Shown here one piece after another: positions 1-8,782 of a DNA stretch of 64,000 nucleotides. A model generated the notes under the pieces. The model saw only the letters and a list, made by a program, of their open reading frames with translations, had not been told where the DNA came from and made no database searches. Position 1 is the stretch's first letter, and each line of letters begins with the position of its first letter. The stretch comes from [Mycobacterium] vasticus (GTDB lineage: Bacteria; Actinomycetota; Actinomycetes; Mycobacteriales; Mycobacteriaceae), in the NCBI RefSeq assembly GCF_020181595.1, contig NZ_CP084028.1:1771647-1835646 (forward strand). Reading direction: 5' to 3'. Both the position numbers and the translations under genes were made by a program.

Positions 1-632
1 GCGACGTCTCCGACCGCGGCGCGATCGAACGCCTCGCCGCTCAGGCTCAGGAGATCTTCGGCGGCGCGCCGGGCTTGGTGATCAACAATGCCGGCGTTGG
101 AGTCGGCGGAAAGCCCGTCGGCGACATCGGTTTCGACGACTGGGACTGGGCGCTCGGGATCAATCTGTGGGGCGTGGTCTACGGCTGCGAGGTCTTCACT
201 CCGATCCTGCGATCCGCCGGCCGTGGCGGAATCATCAACGTGGCCTCGGCGGCCGGATTCGCCGCCGCACCGTCGATGGCGGCCTACAACGTGTCCAAGG
301 CCGGCGTGATGTCGCTGTCGGAGACGCTCGCCGCAGAACTGGACGGCACCGGCATCGCCGTCACCGTGCTGTGCCCGACGTTCGTGAAAACCAACGTCTT
401 CACCGACGGCCGGATCACACCCGGCTCGATGAACCTCAGCCAGCAGCTGGCCCGCTGGACCGGATTGTCCGCGGACGACGTCGCGGCCCGGACCCTGGAC
501 GCCCACGACGACGGCCGGCTGTACGTGGTGCCGCAGTTCGACGCCAACGTCATCTGGCACATGAAGCGGCACTTTCCCGAGCTTTACGTCCGCGGCGCCG
601 GACTGCTCGGCCGCGTGCTGCCCCAGAACTGA
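1..632 (+). CDS. Short-chain dehydrogenase/reductase, 5' end outside window
   Basis: NAD(P)-dependent oxidoreductase of the SDR family. The open frame runs in from the left edge, so the Rossmann glycine motif is missing. What remains includes the NNAG motif (encoded near base 87), an NVAS stretch carrying the catalytic Ser, and the YNVSK catalytic Tyr/Lys motif near base 290. The alternative start at base 75 is internal to the fold and should be ignored. A gap of 38 bp separates it from the ferritin-like gene downstream, so the two are probably co-transcribed with the flavin monooxygenase that follows. The substrate cannot be inferred. Confidence 0.9.
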   Translation, partial: DVSDRGAIERLAAQAQEIFGGAPGLVINNAGVGVGGKPVGDIGFDDWDWALGINLWGVVYGCEVFTPILRSAGRGGIINVASAAGFAAAPSMAAYNVSKAGVMSLSETLAAELDGTGIAVTVLCPTFVKTNVFTDGRITPGSMNLSQQLARWTGLSADDVAARTLDAHDDGRLYVVPQFDANVIWHMKRHFPELYVRGAGLLGRVLPQN

Positions 633-670
633 ACTCCGAGAAATCGACTCGCGAAAGGAACCAGGCGATC

Positions 671-1591
671 ATGGCGATGAATCTGGAAGAGATGCTTCAG
701 AAGATCAAGGACAAGCAGTGGGCTCTGGTCGACATCGACTGGGATGCACCGGGAGCCGACCTGATCGAGCCCGAACTGTGGGCCAAGCTCAAGCCGTTCA
801 TGACCGACCTGATGTGGATCGAAAACGTCGGCGCTCGCGGCTTCGCTGCACTGGCCAAGAAGGCCCCCACGCCCACGCTCAAGAGCATCTACGAGCACTT
901 CCACGCCGAGGAGCAGAAGCACGCGAACGCCGAGCTGGCCCTGATGCGCCGGTGGGGCATGCTCGACGACGACGAGGTCCCGCCGCCCAGCGTCAACGTC
1001 CAGCTGGTCATCACCTGGCTCGACAAGTTCTCCGACAGCATGTCGCTGTCGATTCTGGGCACCGTCATCCCGATGCTGGAGGTGGCACTCGACGGCGCGT
1101 TGATCAAGTTCATCACCGATGAGGTCCAAGACCCGGTGGCCCAGGAAGTGTTCAAGCGGATCAACTCCGACGAGTCGCGTCATCTGGCTGTCGACTTCGA
1201 GGTGATGGATATCCTGGGCCACGCGAACCTGCGCAAGCTGGCGGTCGAGTTCGTCGGCAGCTGGATGAATCCCGCGCTGCTGATCGGCACGCTGAGCTAT
1301 TTCCCGCTGCTGAACAAGATGCGCGACAACATCGTGGCGATGGGTGTCGACGAAGAACGCCTATATCAGGCGATGCGCCGCTTCCGGAATGTCGGTGAGC
1401 GCAGCGCTTTCGTCCGGCGGGTGCCGATGTACCAGTTCATCTCCTGGCACGGCAAGAAGGTGATCGACCGGACCTCCAAGTACCACTGGCTGGCCGACTC
1501 CCTGGTCGCGATCACCGGCGTGATCCCGCCGGCGCTGGTGCACAACACCCCGACCTGGTCAGACGCACTGACCTACGAGCCGGTCGCGTAA
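671..1591 (+). CDS. Ferritin-like diiron protein (putative diiron oxygenase/oxidase)
   Basis: A 306-residue, mostly helical protein. I chose ATG 671 because GAAAGGA lies upstream (about 653-659) and homology-like sequence begins there; the longer open frame upstream overlaps the SDR gene. Two ferritin-type iron motifs are visible: Glu51 plus EEQKH (Glu81, His84), and Glu137 plus DESRH (Glu168, His171). That is the E/ExxH...E/ExxH pattern of a carboxylate-bridged diiron site. It sits between an SDR and a Baeyer-Villiger-type monooxygenase, so an oxidative role in the same pathway is likely. No specific reaction can be assigned. It could also be an N-oxygenase (AurF-like) or a desaturase-like enzyme. 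Confidence 0.8.
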   Translation: MAMNLEEMLQKIKDKQWALVDIDWDAPGADLIEPELWAKLKPFMTDLMWIENVGARGFAALAKKAPTPTLKSIYEHFHAEEQKHANAELALMRRWGMLDDDEVPPPSVNVQLVITWLDKFSDSMSLSILGTVIPMLEVALDGALIKFITDEVQDPVAQEVFKRINSDESRHLAVDFEVMDILGHANLRKLAVEFVGSWMNPALLIGTLSYFPLLNKMRDNIVAMGVDEERLYQAMRRFRNVGERSAFVRRVPMYQFISWHGKKVIDRTSKYHWLADSLVAITGVIPPALVHNTPTWSDALTYEPVA

Positions 1592-1609
1592 GTAAGAGGG
1601 ACGATCACT

Positions 1610-3094
1610 GTGACTATCTCAACAGCCATCATCGGCGCCGGATTCGCCGGAGTCGGCGCCGCGATACGCCTCAAAGACCAGGGCATCACCGACTTCGTGA
1701 TCCTCGAACGCGATTCGCGCGTCGGCGGAACCTGGCGGGACAACACCTACCCCGGCGCGCAGTGCGACATCCCGTCGAGGCTGTACTCCTACAGCTTCGC
1801 CCGCAACCCTGAGTGGTCGCAGACCTACTCCGGTAGCGCCGAGATCCTGGGGTACATCGACACCATGGTGGAATCCGCCGGGATCGAACCCAACATCCGG
1901 TTCGGGCACAACGTGACCGGTGTCGAATACGACGCCGAGGCGGGGGAGTGGAGCATTCGGCTGGCCCGCCGCAAGCCGCTGCGGGCCCGCAATGTGATCG
2001 TGGCGTCCGGCCCGTTGTCCAATCACAGCTTCCCGAACATCCCGGGCATCGAGACCTATGAAGGCAACAAGATCCACAGTGCCCGTTGGGATCACGACTA
2101 CGACTTCACCGGCAAGAAGGTGGCCGTGATCGGCACCGGATCCAGCGGTGTGCAGATCATCCCGGAACTGGTCAAGGTCGCCAAGTCGGTCAAGGTGTTC
2201 CAGCGCACGCCGGGCTGGGTGCTGCCGAAGCTCAACACGTCGACCGGTGACCGGCTCAAGCAGCTCTACAAACACGTCCCGCTGGCGGAGAAGCTGATGC
2301 GTTCGGCGTGGTTCTGGGGGCATGAGTCGGTGGCTCTCGGCGTGGTTTGGGACACCCCACTCACCCGGCTGGTCGAGGCCCTGAGCGTCGCCAATCTGCG
2401 GCTGCAGGTGAAGGATCCGTGGATGCGTCGCCAGCTGACGCCGGACTTCTCGGCCGGATGCAAGCGGCTGTTGATGACCAGCGACTACTACCCGGCGCTG
2501 CAGGCGGACAACTGCACACTGGTGACCTGGCCGATCGCCAGGTTGTCTCCCAAGGGAATTCGCACCGTAGAGGGGATCGAGCACCAGTTCGACGCGATCG
2601 TGTTCGCCACCGGCTTCGACGTCTCCAAGGCGGGCACCCCGTTCCCGGTCACCGGGCTCGAAGGCCGGGATCTGGGCTCGGAGTGGAGCGGCGGGGCATA
2701 CGCCTATCGCAGTGTGGCGGTGTCGGGATACCCGAACCTGTACTTCACCTTCGGGCCCAACTCGGGGCCGGGCCACAACTCGGCGCTGGTGTACATGGAA
2801 GCCCAGATCGACTACATCGTCGAGGCGATCGCCAAACTGCTGCGGTTCAACTGGAAGTCGCTCAACGTGCGGCCCGAGGTCCAGGCCCGGCACAACCAGG
2901 AGATCCAGCGGCGCCTGCAGTCCACCACCTGGAATTCCGGCTGCCAGAGCTGGTATCTGACCGATGACGGCTTCAACGCCACCATGTTTCCGGGTTTCGC
3001 CACCCAGTACGTCAACCAGCTCAAGGAAATGGATCTGCACGACTACACGATCACCGAGGCGAAGACGGCCGGTGACCCGGTGTTGACGGCATAG
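1610..3094 (+). CDS. Flavin-containing (Baeyer-Villiger-type) monooxygenase
   Basis: A 494-residue class B flavoprotein monooxygenase, using FAD, NADPH and O2. The FAD-binding IIGAGFAGVG is at residues 7-16. The BVMO fingerprint YEGNKIHSARW at 150-160 fits [FY]xGxxxHxxxW, and a second Rossmann motif GTGSSG at 175-180 binds NADPH. GTG 1610 is preceded by AAGAGGG at 1594-1600. Length is typical of the EthA/MymA-like group. It lies 18 bp after the diiron protein gene and 10 bp before the MerR gene, so the set looks like one operon for oxidative metabolism of a ketone, sulfide or lipid-like compound. The substrate is unknown. Confidence 0.9.
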   Translation: MTISTAIIGAGFAGVGAAIRLKDQGITDFVILERDSRVGGTWRDNTYPGAQCDIPSRLYSYSFARNPEWSQTYSGSAEILGYIDTMVESAGIEPNIRFGHNVTGVEYDAEAGEWSIRLARRKPLRARNVIVASGPLSNHSFPNIPGIETYEGNKIHSARWDHDYDFTGKKVAVIGTGSSGVQIIPELVKVAKSVKVFQRTPGWVLPKLNTSTGDRLKQLYKHVPLAEKLMRSAWFWGHESVALGVVWDTPLTRLVEALSVANLRLQVKDPWMRRQLTPDFSAGCKRLLMTSDYYPALQADNCTLVTWPIARLSPKGIRTVEGIEHQFDAIVFATGFDVSKAGTPFPVTGLEGRDLGSEWSGGAYAYRSVAVSGYPNLYFTFGPNSGPGHNSALVYMEAQIDYIVEAIAKLLRFNWKSLNVRPEVQARHNQEIQRRLQSTTWNSGCQSWYLTDDGFNATMFPGFATQYVNQLKEMDLHDYTITEAKTAGDPVLTA

Positions 3095-3104
3095 GGTCGC
3101 GCTG

Positions 3105-3851
3105 GTGACCGAGTACCGCATCGACGACCTTGCGCGGGAGGCTGGAACGACCACCCGCAATGTGCGGGTCTACCAGGAGAACGGCCTGCTTCCCCGGCCG
3201 CTGCGCCGGGGCCGGGTGGCCATCTACACCGACCGGCACCTGGGGCAGTTGCAGGCGATAATCCGTCTGCTCAGTGAGGGTTTCACGGTCAAGCACATCT
3301 TGAAGTTCTTGACCGGTCTGCAGCGGGGTGAGGCCCTGGCCGAGGTACTCGATCTGGCCGATCTGGGCGAGTTGGTGACCGCGCCGTGGTCGCACCCGGT
3401 ATCGCAGACCATGGCTCTCGATCAACTGGAGGCGCGCCTGGGGCGCCTCGACGCGCCGATGCTGCGTCGGCTGGTGAGCGGCGGCGTCATCGAGGCGACC
3501 GACACCGACGGCGTCTACCGGGTGATCGACGTGCGTCAGGTCGACGACTTTGCCAAGCTGGTCTCGCGCGGGCTGCCGTTGGCAATGATCCTCAAAACCA
3601 TGACCGCGGTGGACAAGAAGCTCGATGACGCGGCCGCGGCGCTGACCCGCTCCGGTCACACCGAGGTGGTCCGGCAGCGCGGGAAAGGGTGGCTGCCCAG
3701 CAACGACAACGAACTCGCCTGGGCCGCAGACTTGGTCGACACCATGCGCCGGGTGGCGCGCCGCTCCGCGCACGCGAGTCTGGACCGGGCGTTCGACACC
3801 GCGGTGCGCGCCGAATTGCGGCACTACCAGGAAGCCGGCAAGGAAGTTTGA
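3105..3851 (+). CDS. MerR-family transcriptional regulator
   Basis: A 248-residue DNA-binding protein with the N-terminal MerR winged helix: IDDLAREAGTTTRNVRVYQ near residues 6-24, then the GLLPRP turn and a TDRHLGQL helix. The C-terminal half has no cysteine-rich metal site, so it probably responds to an organic ligand or has a structural effector domain. GTG 3105 follows the monooxygenase stop by 10 bp. Its stop overlaps the region where the next gene begins, so it is probably co-transcribed with and may control this redox cluster. Confidence 0.85.
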   Translation: MTEYRIDDLAREAGTTTRNVRVYQENGLLPRPLRRGRVAIYTDRHLGQLQAIIRLLSEGFTVKHILKFLTGLQRGEALAEVLDLADLGELVTAPWSHPVSQTMALDQLEARLGRLDAPMLRRLVSGGVIEATDTDGVYRVIDVRQVDDFAKLVSRGLPLAMILKTMTAVDKKLDDAAAALTRSGHTEVVRQRGKGWLPSNDNELAWAADLVDTMRRVARRSAHASLDRAFDTAVRAELRHYQEAGKEV

Positions 3852-3856
3852 CGACG

Positions 3857-4198
3857 GTGCGGGATCGGGTACTCCGAGGCATGCCCCGCATCATCGAACT
3901 GCATCGCGCGCTGCTGGACCGCATTCTCGGTGGCGCGGCGACCGCGCCGGTCGGGCTACGGCGCGCCGCCTTCGACAACACCGGACTCGACGAACCGATG
4001 GCCACCCTGGTCGACAAGGTGGCGCACCACTCCTACCGGGTGACCGACGGTGACGTCGCCGCCGCGCGCGTCGCCGGCCTGAGCGAAGATCAGATCTTCG
4101 AGGTGGTGGTGTGTGCCGCCGTCGGGCAGGCGACCCGGCAGTACGCCGGGGCCATGGCCGTCCTGGCAGGGCTAACCGAAGGACCGGGACAGCGATGA
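3857..4198 (+). CDS. AhpD/carboxymuconolactone decarboxylase-fold small protein without CxxC
   Basis: About 113 residues from GTG 3857, with AAGGAAG 10 nt upstream; TTG 3848, overlapping the MerR stop, is an alternative start. The middle of the protein (HHSYRVTDGDVAAARVAGLS, then EDQIFEVVVCAAVG) resembles carboxymuconolactone-decarboxylase-like helical proteins. It lacks the redox CxxC of AhpD. Its ATGA overlap with the following CxxC-containing AhpD-like gene suggests the two products act together, perhaps as a heteromer. The function is not known. Confidence 0.7.
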   Translation: MRDRVLRGMPRIIELHRALLDRILGGAATAPVGLRRAAFDNTGLDEPMATLVDKVAHHSYRVTDGDVAAARVAGLSEDQIFEVVVCAAVGQATRQYAGAMAVLAGLTEGPGQR

Positions 4199-4770
4199 GG
4201 CTGGCGATCCTCGACCACGGACACCGACCGGGCACCAAAGTGCTGCTGGGCATGATCCGGCTGGTGTCACGACAGCCCGTCGTCGACGCCGTCAAACTGG
4301 CGTTCTACCGCCGCGAATTCTATGGCGCCGGTCCGCTCACCCAGGAGGCGATGCGCGGCCCGTCGGCGTGGAGCATCGGAGAACGTGAACTCATGGCAGC
4401 CTATGTGTCCCACGTGAATTCCTGCCCGTTCTGCGTCGCCGCGCACACCGCCACTGCCAATCTCTGTTACCGCGATGACGCGACGGCCGCCGCCACGCTC
4501 GCCGACCTGGAGACCGCACCGATCCCAGAGCCGCTGCGCGCGACGCTTCGCCTGCTGGGCAAGCTCACTCGGGAGCACCGTGTCGACGCCGACGACATGC
4601 GCGCCGTGCTGGCGGCCGGCGTCACCCCCGAACAGATCCGAGATGCCTTGGCTGTCAGCCTCGCCTTCAATATCACCGACCGGCTGGCCAACGCCTTCGG
4701 CTTCGAGGTGGCCGGCCCGGCGGCGATGGCCGCCGGTGCCCGGCATCTGGTCAAGCGCGGCTACGGGTAG
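4195..4770 (+). CDS. AhpD-like (carboxymuconolactone decarboxylase family) protein
   Basis: 191 residues from ATG 4195, overlapping the upstream stop as ATGA. The redox motif SCPFCVAAH has Cys77, Cys80 and His84, the CxxC-x3-H pattern of AhpD-type peroxidase adaptors and related enzymes. Longer in-frame starts upstream lie inside the previous gene. It is the last gene of the MerR/monooxygenase cluster and probably serves in thiol-based peroxide or radical detoxification tied to the oxygenases. Its 3' end overlaps the convergent SnoaL-domain gene by 10 bp. Confidence 0.8.
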   Translation: MRLAILDHGHRPGTKVLLGMIRLVSRQPVVDAVKLAFYRREFYGAGPLTQEAMRGPSAWSIGERELMAAYVSHVNSCPFCVAAHTATANLCYRDDATAAATLADLETAPIPEPLRATLRLLGKLTREHRVDADDMRAVLAAGVTPEQIRDALAVSLAFNITDRLANAFGFEVAGPAAMAAGARHLVKRGYG

Positions 4771-5135
4771 GCGCCTGGTTCTTCGGAGCTTTGCAGCTCA
4801 TCGAAGCGGGCGAGTGCGGCGTCGAGGTCGGACCCTTCGAACAACTCGCTGCGGCCGATCAGACCATTGTCGAAGGTCAGCACGTGGATATCACGCCACT
4901 CGGCGTCGAAGCCCTCTTGTGAGATCCCTTGCATCACATGGGTAACGACAGTTCCGATATTACTGAGTCGGTGTACCGCCGCGATGTAGAGCCGAGTGTC
5001 AGGCGAGTCGTCCCATGCCGCTTGGATGTAGGCGATCACGTGGCGGGAGGTGACGGCTGCCCCGCGACGGTGGTCGATGTTCACCCAGTCGGGTGTCGCG
5101 GGGTTTGGCGCCCGGAATCGTGACCGGCGCACCAT
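4761..5135 (-). CDS. SnoaL/NTF2-like domain protein, probably a fragment
   Basis: Open frame of 124 codons. The conserved part begins at about residue 17 with DWVNIDHRR and ends with FEGSDLDAALARFDEL. That is the pattern of the SnoaL-like domain often found at the C-terminus of large mycobacterial cyclase/ATPase regulators. The first 16 residues look unrelated, and the first helix of the fold is missing. No frame further upstream on the minus strand restores it. I therefore think this is a remnant of a larger gene, though it could still be expressed. No clear ribosome-binding site was seen. Confidence 0.45.
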   Translation of the reverse strand: MVRRSRFRAPNPATPDWVNIDHRRGAAVTSRHVIAYIQAAWDDSPDTRLYIAAVHRLSNIGTVVTHVMQGISQEGFDAEWRDIHVLTFDNGLIGRSELFEGSDLDAALARFDELQSSEEPGAYP

Positions 5136-5297
5136 GCTGCCGGACCTGGAGAGGCCATAAAACCCCCAGCTCCACGGCTTGTAGCGTACTCATGACACCC
5201 ATCGTGGGTGAGGTGATTCAACGCGCGGTAAAGATCGATTAAAGGTCGTTGCTGATCATTCCGGTGCGGCACTGAGCAGGACTAGACTCTTGAGTTC

Positions 5298-6017
5298 ATG
5301 GCTATCCGGCGCGCGGTGCTGGTCATCGCCGACATCGGCGGCTACACCGCCTACATGAATTGGAACCGGATGCATCTGGTGCACGCCCAGATGGCCGTGG
5401 CCGCATTGCTGGAATCGGTCATCGACGCCGCCAAGGGCATGAAGCTGGCGAAGCTGGAGGGTGACGCGGCGTTCTTCTGGGCGCCCGACGGTGACGCCCA
5501 GGAGTTGGTCAGCGAGCGGGTATCGCGCATGCATCAGGCGTTCCTGAACAAGCGGGCTCGTATCGAGAACGGCCGCGGTTGCCGCTGCGAGAGCTGCGAG
5601 CAGTTGAAGAACCTGTCGCTGAAGTTCGTTGCGCACGAGGGTGAGGTTGCCGAGCAGAAGGTCAAGCGCCGCAGCGAACTTGCCGGCGTGGACGTCATCC
5701 TGGTGCACCGGATGCTCAAGAACCAGGTACCGGTTCCTGAGTACGTGTTGATGACCGACGTCGTCGCGCAACGGCTCGACGAGCCCGTCCGTGCGGCGTG
5801 CACGGCGCTGGTGCATGACTTCGAGGGGCTGGGCCAAACGCCGACGTACTACCTGGATCTGGCGAAGTCAGCGGTAGAGCCACCGGCGGATGCCATGGGG
5901 TTGGCCGACAAACTGAGATTCCGCTGGAATGCGCTGCCGTTCGTGGTCGGAGCCAAACAGCCCGGCGCGGGATTCCGCAGCCTGGGCCGTGGCGCGGCCG
6001 AGCATGCCGTGGGCTGA
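5298..6017 (+). CDS. DUF2652 family protein (class III cyclase-like fold)
   Basis: 239 residues starting [20 protein letters not shown], which resembles the first strand and FADIxGFT segment of class III nucleotide cyclases. This fits DUF2652, a family related to that fold but lacking a complete catalytic set. A CRCESC cysteine cluster occurs in the middle (about residue 96). ATG 5298 follows a TAGACT -10-like element at 5283-5288 with a very short leader and no ribosome-binding site. It stands alone between a SnoaL fragment and a cutinase. The biochemical role is unknown. Confidence 0.75.
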   Translation: MAIRRAVLVIADIGGYTAYMNWNRMHLVHAQMAVAALLESVIDAAKGMKLAKLEGDAAFFWAPDGDAQELVSERVSRMHQAFLNKRARIENGRGCRCESCEQLKNLSLKFVAHEGEVAEQKVKRRSELAGVDVILVHRMLKNQVPVPEYVLMTDVVAQRLDEPVRAACTALVHDFEGLGQTPTYYLDLAKSAVEPPADAMGLADKLRFRWNALPFVVGAKQPGAGFRSLGRGAAEHAVG

Positions 6018-6258
6018 GGAATCCGGCGCAGCTAGACCTGGGTACGCCGGACCGAGGAAGCGCTCCACCATATTGCGTTGGGCCGCTGGATCACTGAGCG
6101 GCCAACACCACAGGGCTACAAGCACCCGGACTGCAGATTCGCGGCTGCTGCTGTTGTGGGGTGCGGCCAACCGTGACTCGAAGCAGTTCGCCTCGTCTCA
6201 CGAGTTTCGCCTCGACCGCAGCGGCGCCAGGAACCACCTGGCTTTCGGCAGGGGAGTG

Positions 6259-6936
6259 CTACAGCTTTCCGGCGACGAAGTCAGCTGCCTGGTTGACCAT
6301 GCCTGACGAGATATACGCGCCGGCCAGGTGTTGCGGCCAGTTCTCTTCCCAGGTGTTCGGGTCGGCCGGGTTGCAGATCGGGTCGGCGCCATGACACTGC
6401 TCGATGGTCCGATCGTTGTAGACCGGGCTGAAGTTGGTGATGGGGCCGACCCATTGGCTGCCGTTGCCGAAAAGTGCAACCGCGGCGATGTGCTCGTCGG
6501 CGCCCGGCGGCAGGGGATTGGTGAAGCCGAACGCCGAGAAGGGGACAGCGAGCACCACGTCGGTGACTGCGGCACCCAGCGAGTAGCCCCCGGGAACGAT
6601 GCGGGTGTTGGGACAGCCGTTGATGGTCTTCTGGATGTGGGCGCTCATGTCGTTGGCACCCTGGTCGACCTGATTGTCGGCGGGGTAGTTGACCGCGTAC
6701 ACACTGACGTTCTTGGAGGTTTTGGCGCGCAGGGCGCTGACGAACGCATTGCCGACCGCTCCGGCCCCGGGCGATTCCAGACGCCCACGGGCGAACACCA
6801 CCTCGGCGTCGGGGCAGGCCGCGCCGGCCGGTGCAACGGTTCCGGCGGGAATCACGATCGGGGCGGTCAGCAGCACTGCCGCGAGCACGGTGCCTCGACC
6901 TGCGAGTCTGAATGTGCGGGCCCGGGAATCACTCAC
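6259..6936 (-). CDS. Cutinase-family secreted serine esterase
   Basis: 225 residues with a hydrophobic N-terminal signal segment ending around Ala39-Ala40. The mature protein begins ACPDAEVVFARG, as in mycobacterial cutinase-like proteins (Culp). The nucleophile is Ser119 in GGYSLG, where most relatives have GYSQG. Asp185 lies in GADPICNP and His203 in PQHLAGAY, completing the triad. The usual ARGTGE segment reads ARGRLE here. GTG 6936 is 7 nt downstream of TAAAAT, consistent with a leaderless mRNA. Expected to hydrolyse lipid esters or cutin-like esters outside the cell. Confidence 0.88.
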   Translation of the reverse strand: MSDSRARTFRLAGRGTVLAAVLLTAPIVIPAGTVAPAGAACPDAEVVFARGRLESPGAGAVGNAFVSALRAKTSKNVSVYAVNYPADNQVDQGANDMSAHIQKTINGCPNTRIVPGGYSLGAAVTDVVLAVPFSAFGFTNPLPPGADEHIAAVALFGNGSQWVGPITNFSPVYNDRTIEQCHGADPICNPADPNTWEENWPQHLAGAYISSGMVNQAADFVAGKL

Positions 6937-6980
6937 GACGGGGATTTTAGTGATCGGTGCTCACCCTGTCGCACCGAGCG

Positions 6981-7613
6981 TCAGCCGATTCGGGACTGTT
7001 CGAGATATGCCGCCAGCGCGTTGGTCAATCCGCGGCGGGCTTCGTCGAGGTCGGCGTAGGAGCCGAGTTGACGTTCGGAGACCAGCCCGCGCATCGCGCC
7101 CGGGATGAGCGCGGCGACCTCCCGCACCCGCTGCGGGTCGACGCCGAGATCGGCGAACGCGTGGTGACAGGTCTGCAGCCAGCTGCGGCCCCAGGAGAAC
7201 AGTTCGGCGGCGGTGCGCGGATAGAGCCGTTCCAGCTCGCGATGGTCGCGGGGCAGCGCGGCCCGCAGATTCTCGATGGCGCGCGAATCCTGCGACGCCA
7301 GGCCGTCATGGAGGGTGTCGATGATTCCCGCGACTCGATCTCGCAGCGGCGCATCCGATTTCACCCCGGCGAACGCCGACATCGCCGCGTCGCGGCGCTC
7401 TGCGGTGCGGTGCAGCACCGCCGCCCAGAAGCCGTCGACATCGCCGAATTGGTACTGCACCGCGCCCCAGGTGGCACCGCTCTCCTTGGCTATCCGGCTG
7501 GCCGACACCGCGCCCGGGTCACCAGTGGCCAGTGAGCGCACCGCGGCATCCAGCATCGTCTCGCGGGTCGCCTGCCCCCGCTTGTTGCTGCGCCGCGCCG
7601 CCGGTTGAGTCAT
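6981..7613 (-). CDS. TetR-family transcriptional regulator
   Basis: 210 residues from ATG 7613. The frame is open for 31 further codons, but those run through the promoter region. The N-terminal helix-turn-helix is ETMLDAAVRSLA followed by SASRIAKESGATWGAVQYQF, and the C-terminal ligand domain is helical. Start 7613 is 7 nt after TAGACT on the minus strand and lacks a ribosome-binding site, so it may be leaderless. It is divergent from the Rieske oxygenase gene with an 18-bp palindrome between them, which suggests it represses that operon and itself. Confidence 0.85.
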   Translation of the reverse strand: MTQPAARRSNKRGQATRETMLDAAVRSLATGDPGAVSASRIAKESGATWGAVQYQFGDVDGFWAAVLHRTAERRDAAMSAFAGVKSDAPLRDRVAGIIDTLHDGLASQDSRAIENLRAALPRDHRELERLYPRTAAELFSWGRSWLQTCHHAFADLGVDPQRVREVAALIPGAMRGLVSERQLGSYADLDEARRGLTNALAAYLEQSRIG

Positions 7614-7635
7614 TTGCGAAAGTCTAGCAATTGTT

Positions 7636-7653
7636 TCATAGTGCCCGCTATGA
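7636..7653. promoter_or_regulatory. Palindromic candidate operator between TetR and Rieske genes
   Basis: Perfect inverted repeat TCATAG-N6-CTATGA in the 77-bp gap between divergent starts 7613 and 7691. The right arm overlaps a good -10 hexamer for the Rieske gene (TATGAT, 7649-7654), so binding would block that promoter. The fit to TetR-type operators is in size and position only. Confidence 0.5.
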
Positions 7654-7690
7654 TTCCTGCGAGCGACAACCGGCGAGAGGATACGCAGAC

Positions 7691-8782
7691 ATGGCCAAAC
7701 CGCCACTGTCGATGAAGCCGACTGGCTGGTTTCAGGTCGCCTGGTCCGACGAGATCGGGATCGGCGACGTCCACACCATGAAGTACTTCGGCCAGGAGAT
7801 GGTGGCCTGGCGTGCCGAGTCCGGCAGGCTCACCGTGATGAACGCCTACTGCGAGCACCTCGGTGCGCATCTGGGCTACGGCGGCACCGTCTGCGGTGAG
7901 GTGCTGCAGTGTCCGTTTCACGGATGGCAGTGGAATGCCCAGGGCCGCAACGTCTGTATCCCGTATCAGGACAAGCCCAATCGCGGCCGTCGCATCGGCA
8001 CCTACCCGGTGGTCGAGCGCAACGAGTCGGTCTACATCTGGCACGACGTGCACCGGCGTGAGCCGTACTTCGATCCGCCGGATGTGTTCGCCGACTTCGA
8101 CGATCGCAGCGCCGCGGACTACTACCCGCAGCGGCGGCTCTACCGCCAGGCCCTGGAGCTGCACCCGCAGTACGTCTTGGAGAACGGCGTGGACTTCGCT
8201 CACTTCAAGTACGTGCACCGCACCCCGATCGTGCCGGTGTTCACCCGCCACGACTTCGCGCAGCCGGTGTCCTACGTCGACTTCACCATCACCTTCGAAG
8301 GAGACGACGGCCAGAGGATCGAGGACGTCAACAGCGGCGTGGAGGCCATCAACGGCGGCTTGGGCGTTGCGGTGACCAAGAGTTGGGGCATGATCGACAA
8401 CCGCACCATCTCGGCGATCACTCCCGTCGACGAATCCACCTCCGACGTCCGGTTCATGGTCTACATCGGCCGCACACCGGCCGTCGGTTCAGCGCGGCTC
8501 GACGGAGGAGAGGCGAAACTGGGACCGCCGCATAAACCCGCCGATCCCGCCCGTGCCGACGCCAGAGCCAGCGACTTCGGGCAAGAGGTGATCCGCCAGT
8601 TCGAACAGGACATCCACATCTGGTCGCATCAGCGCTATTCGGATCCACCGGCCCTGGCCACCGCCGAGTACGAGGGCTTCACCGCAATCCGCCAGTGGGC
8701 CAAGCAGTTCTATCCCGACGGCATCGGCGGAAGTGCTGCCGAGGTCGCTGAAGCCACTGCCCAGAAAGGCTCCACCGCATGA
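7691..8782 (+). CDS. Rieske [2Fe-2S] ring-hydroxylating oxygenase, alpha subunit (KshA-like)
   Basis: 363 residues from ATG 7691, with GAGAGGA just upstream; the 20-codon extension to 7631 crosses the promoter. The Rieske cluster ligands are Cys54 and His56 (CEH) and Cys74 and His77 (CPFH). The mononuclear iron site is in NGVDFAHFKYVH, with Asp168, His171 and His176. The arrangement resembles KshA, the oxygenase of steroid 9-alpha-hydroxylation, but a different ring substrate is possible. A separate reductase must supply electrons and none is nearby. It overlaps the next gene by ATGA and is probably controlled by the divergent TetR. Confidence 0.88.
   Translation: MAKPPLSMKPTGWFQVAWSDEIGIGDVHTMKYFGQEMVAWRAESGRLTVMNAYCEHLGAHLGYGGTVCGEVLQCPFHGWQWNAQGRNVCIPYQDKPNRGRRIGTYPVVERNESVYIWHDVHRREPYFDPPDVFADFDDRSAADYYPQRRLYRQALELHPQYVLENGVDFAHFKYVHRTPIVPVFTRHDFAQPVSYVDFTITFEGDDGQRIEDVNSGVEAINGGLGVAVTKSWGMIDNRTISAITPVDESTSDVRFMVYIGRTPAVGSARLDGGEAKLGPPHKPADPARADARASDFGQEVIRQFEQDIHIWSHQRYSDPPALATAEYEGFTAIRQWAKQFYPDGIGGSAAEVAEATAQKGSTA

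Noticed and set aside
1619..3160. A 513-codon minus-strand frame across the flavin monooxygenase
   Set aside because: Shadow of a high-GC gene. The plus-strand protein has all class B monooxygenase motifs, and the minus-strand product is low-complexity Arg/Gly/Val.
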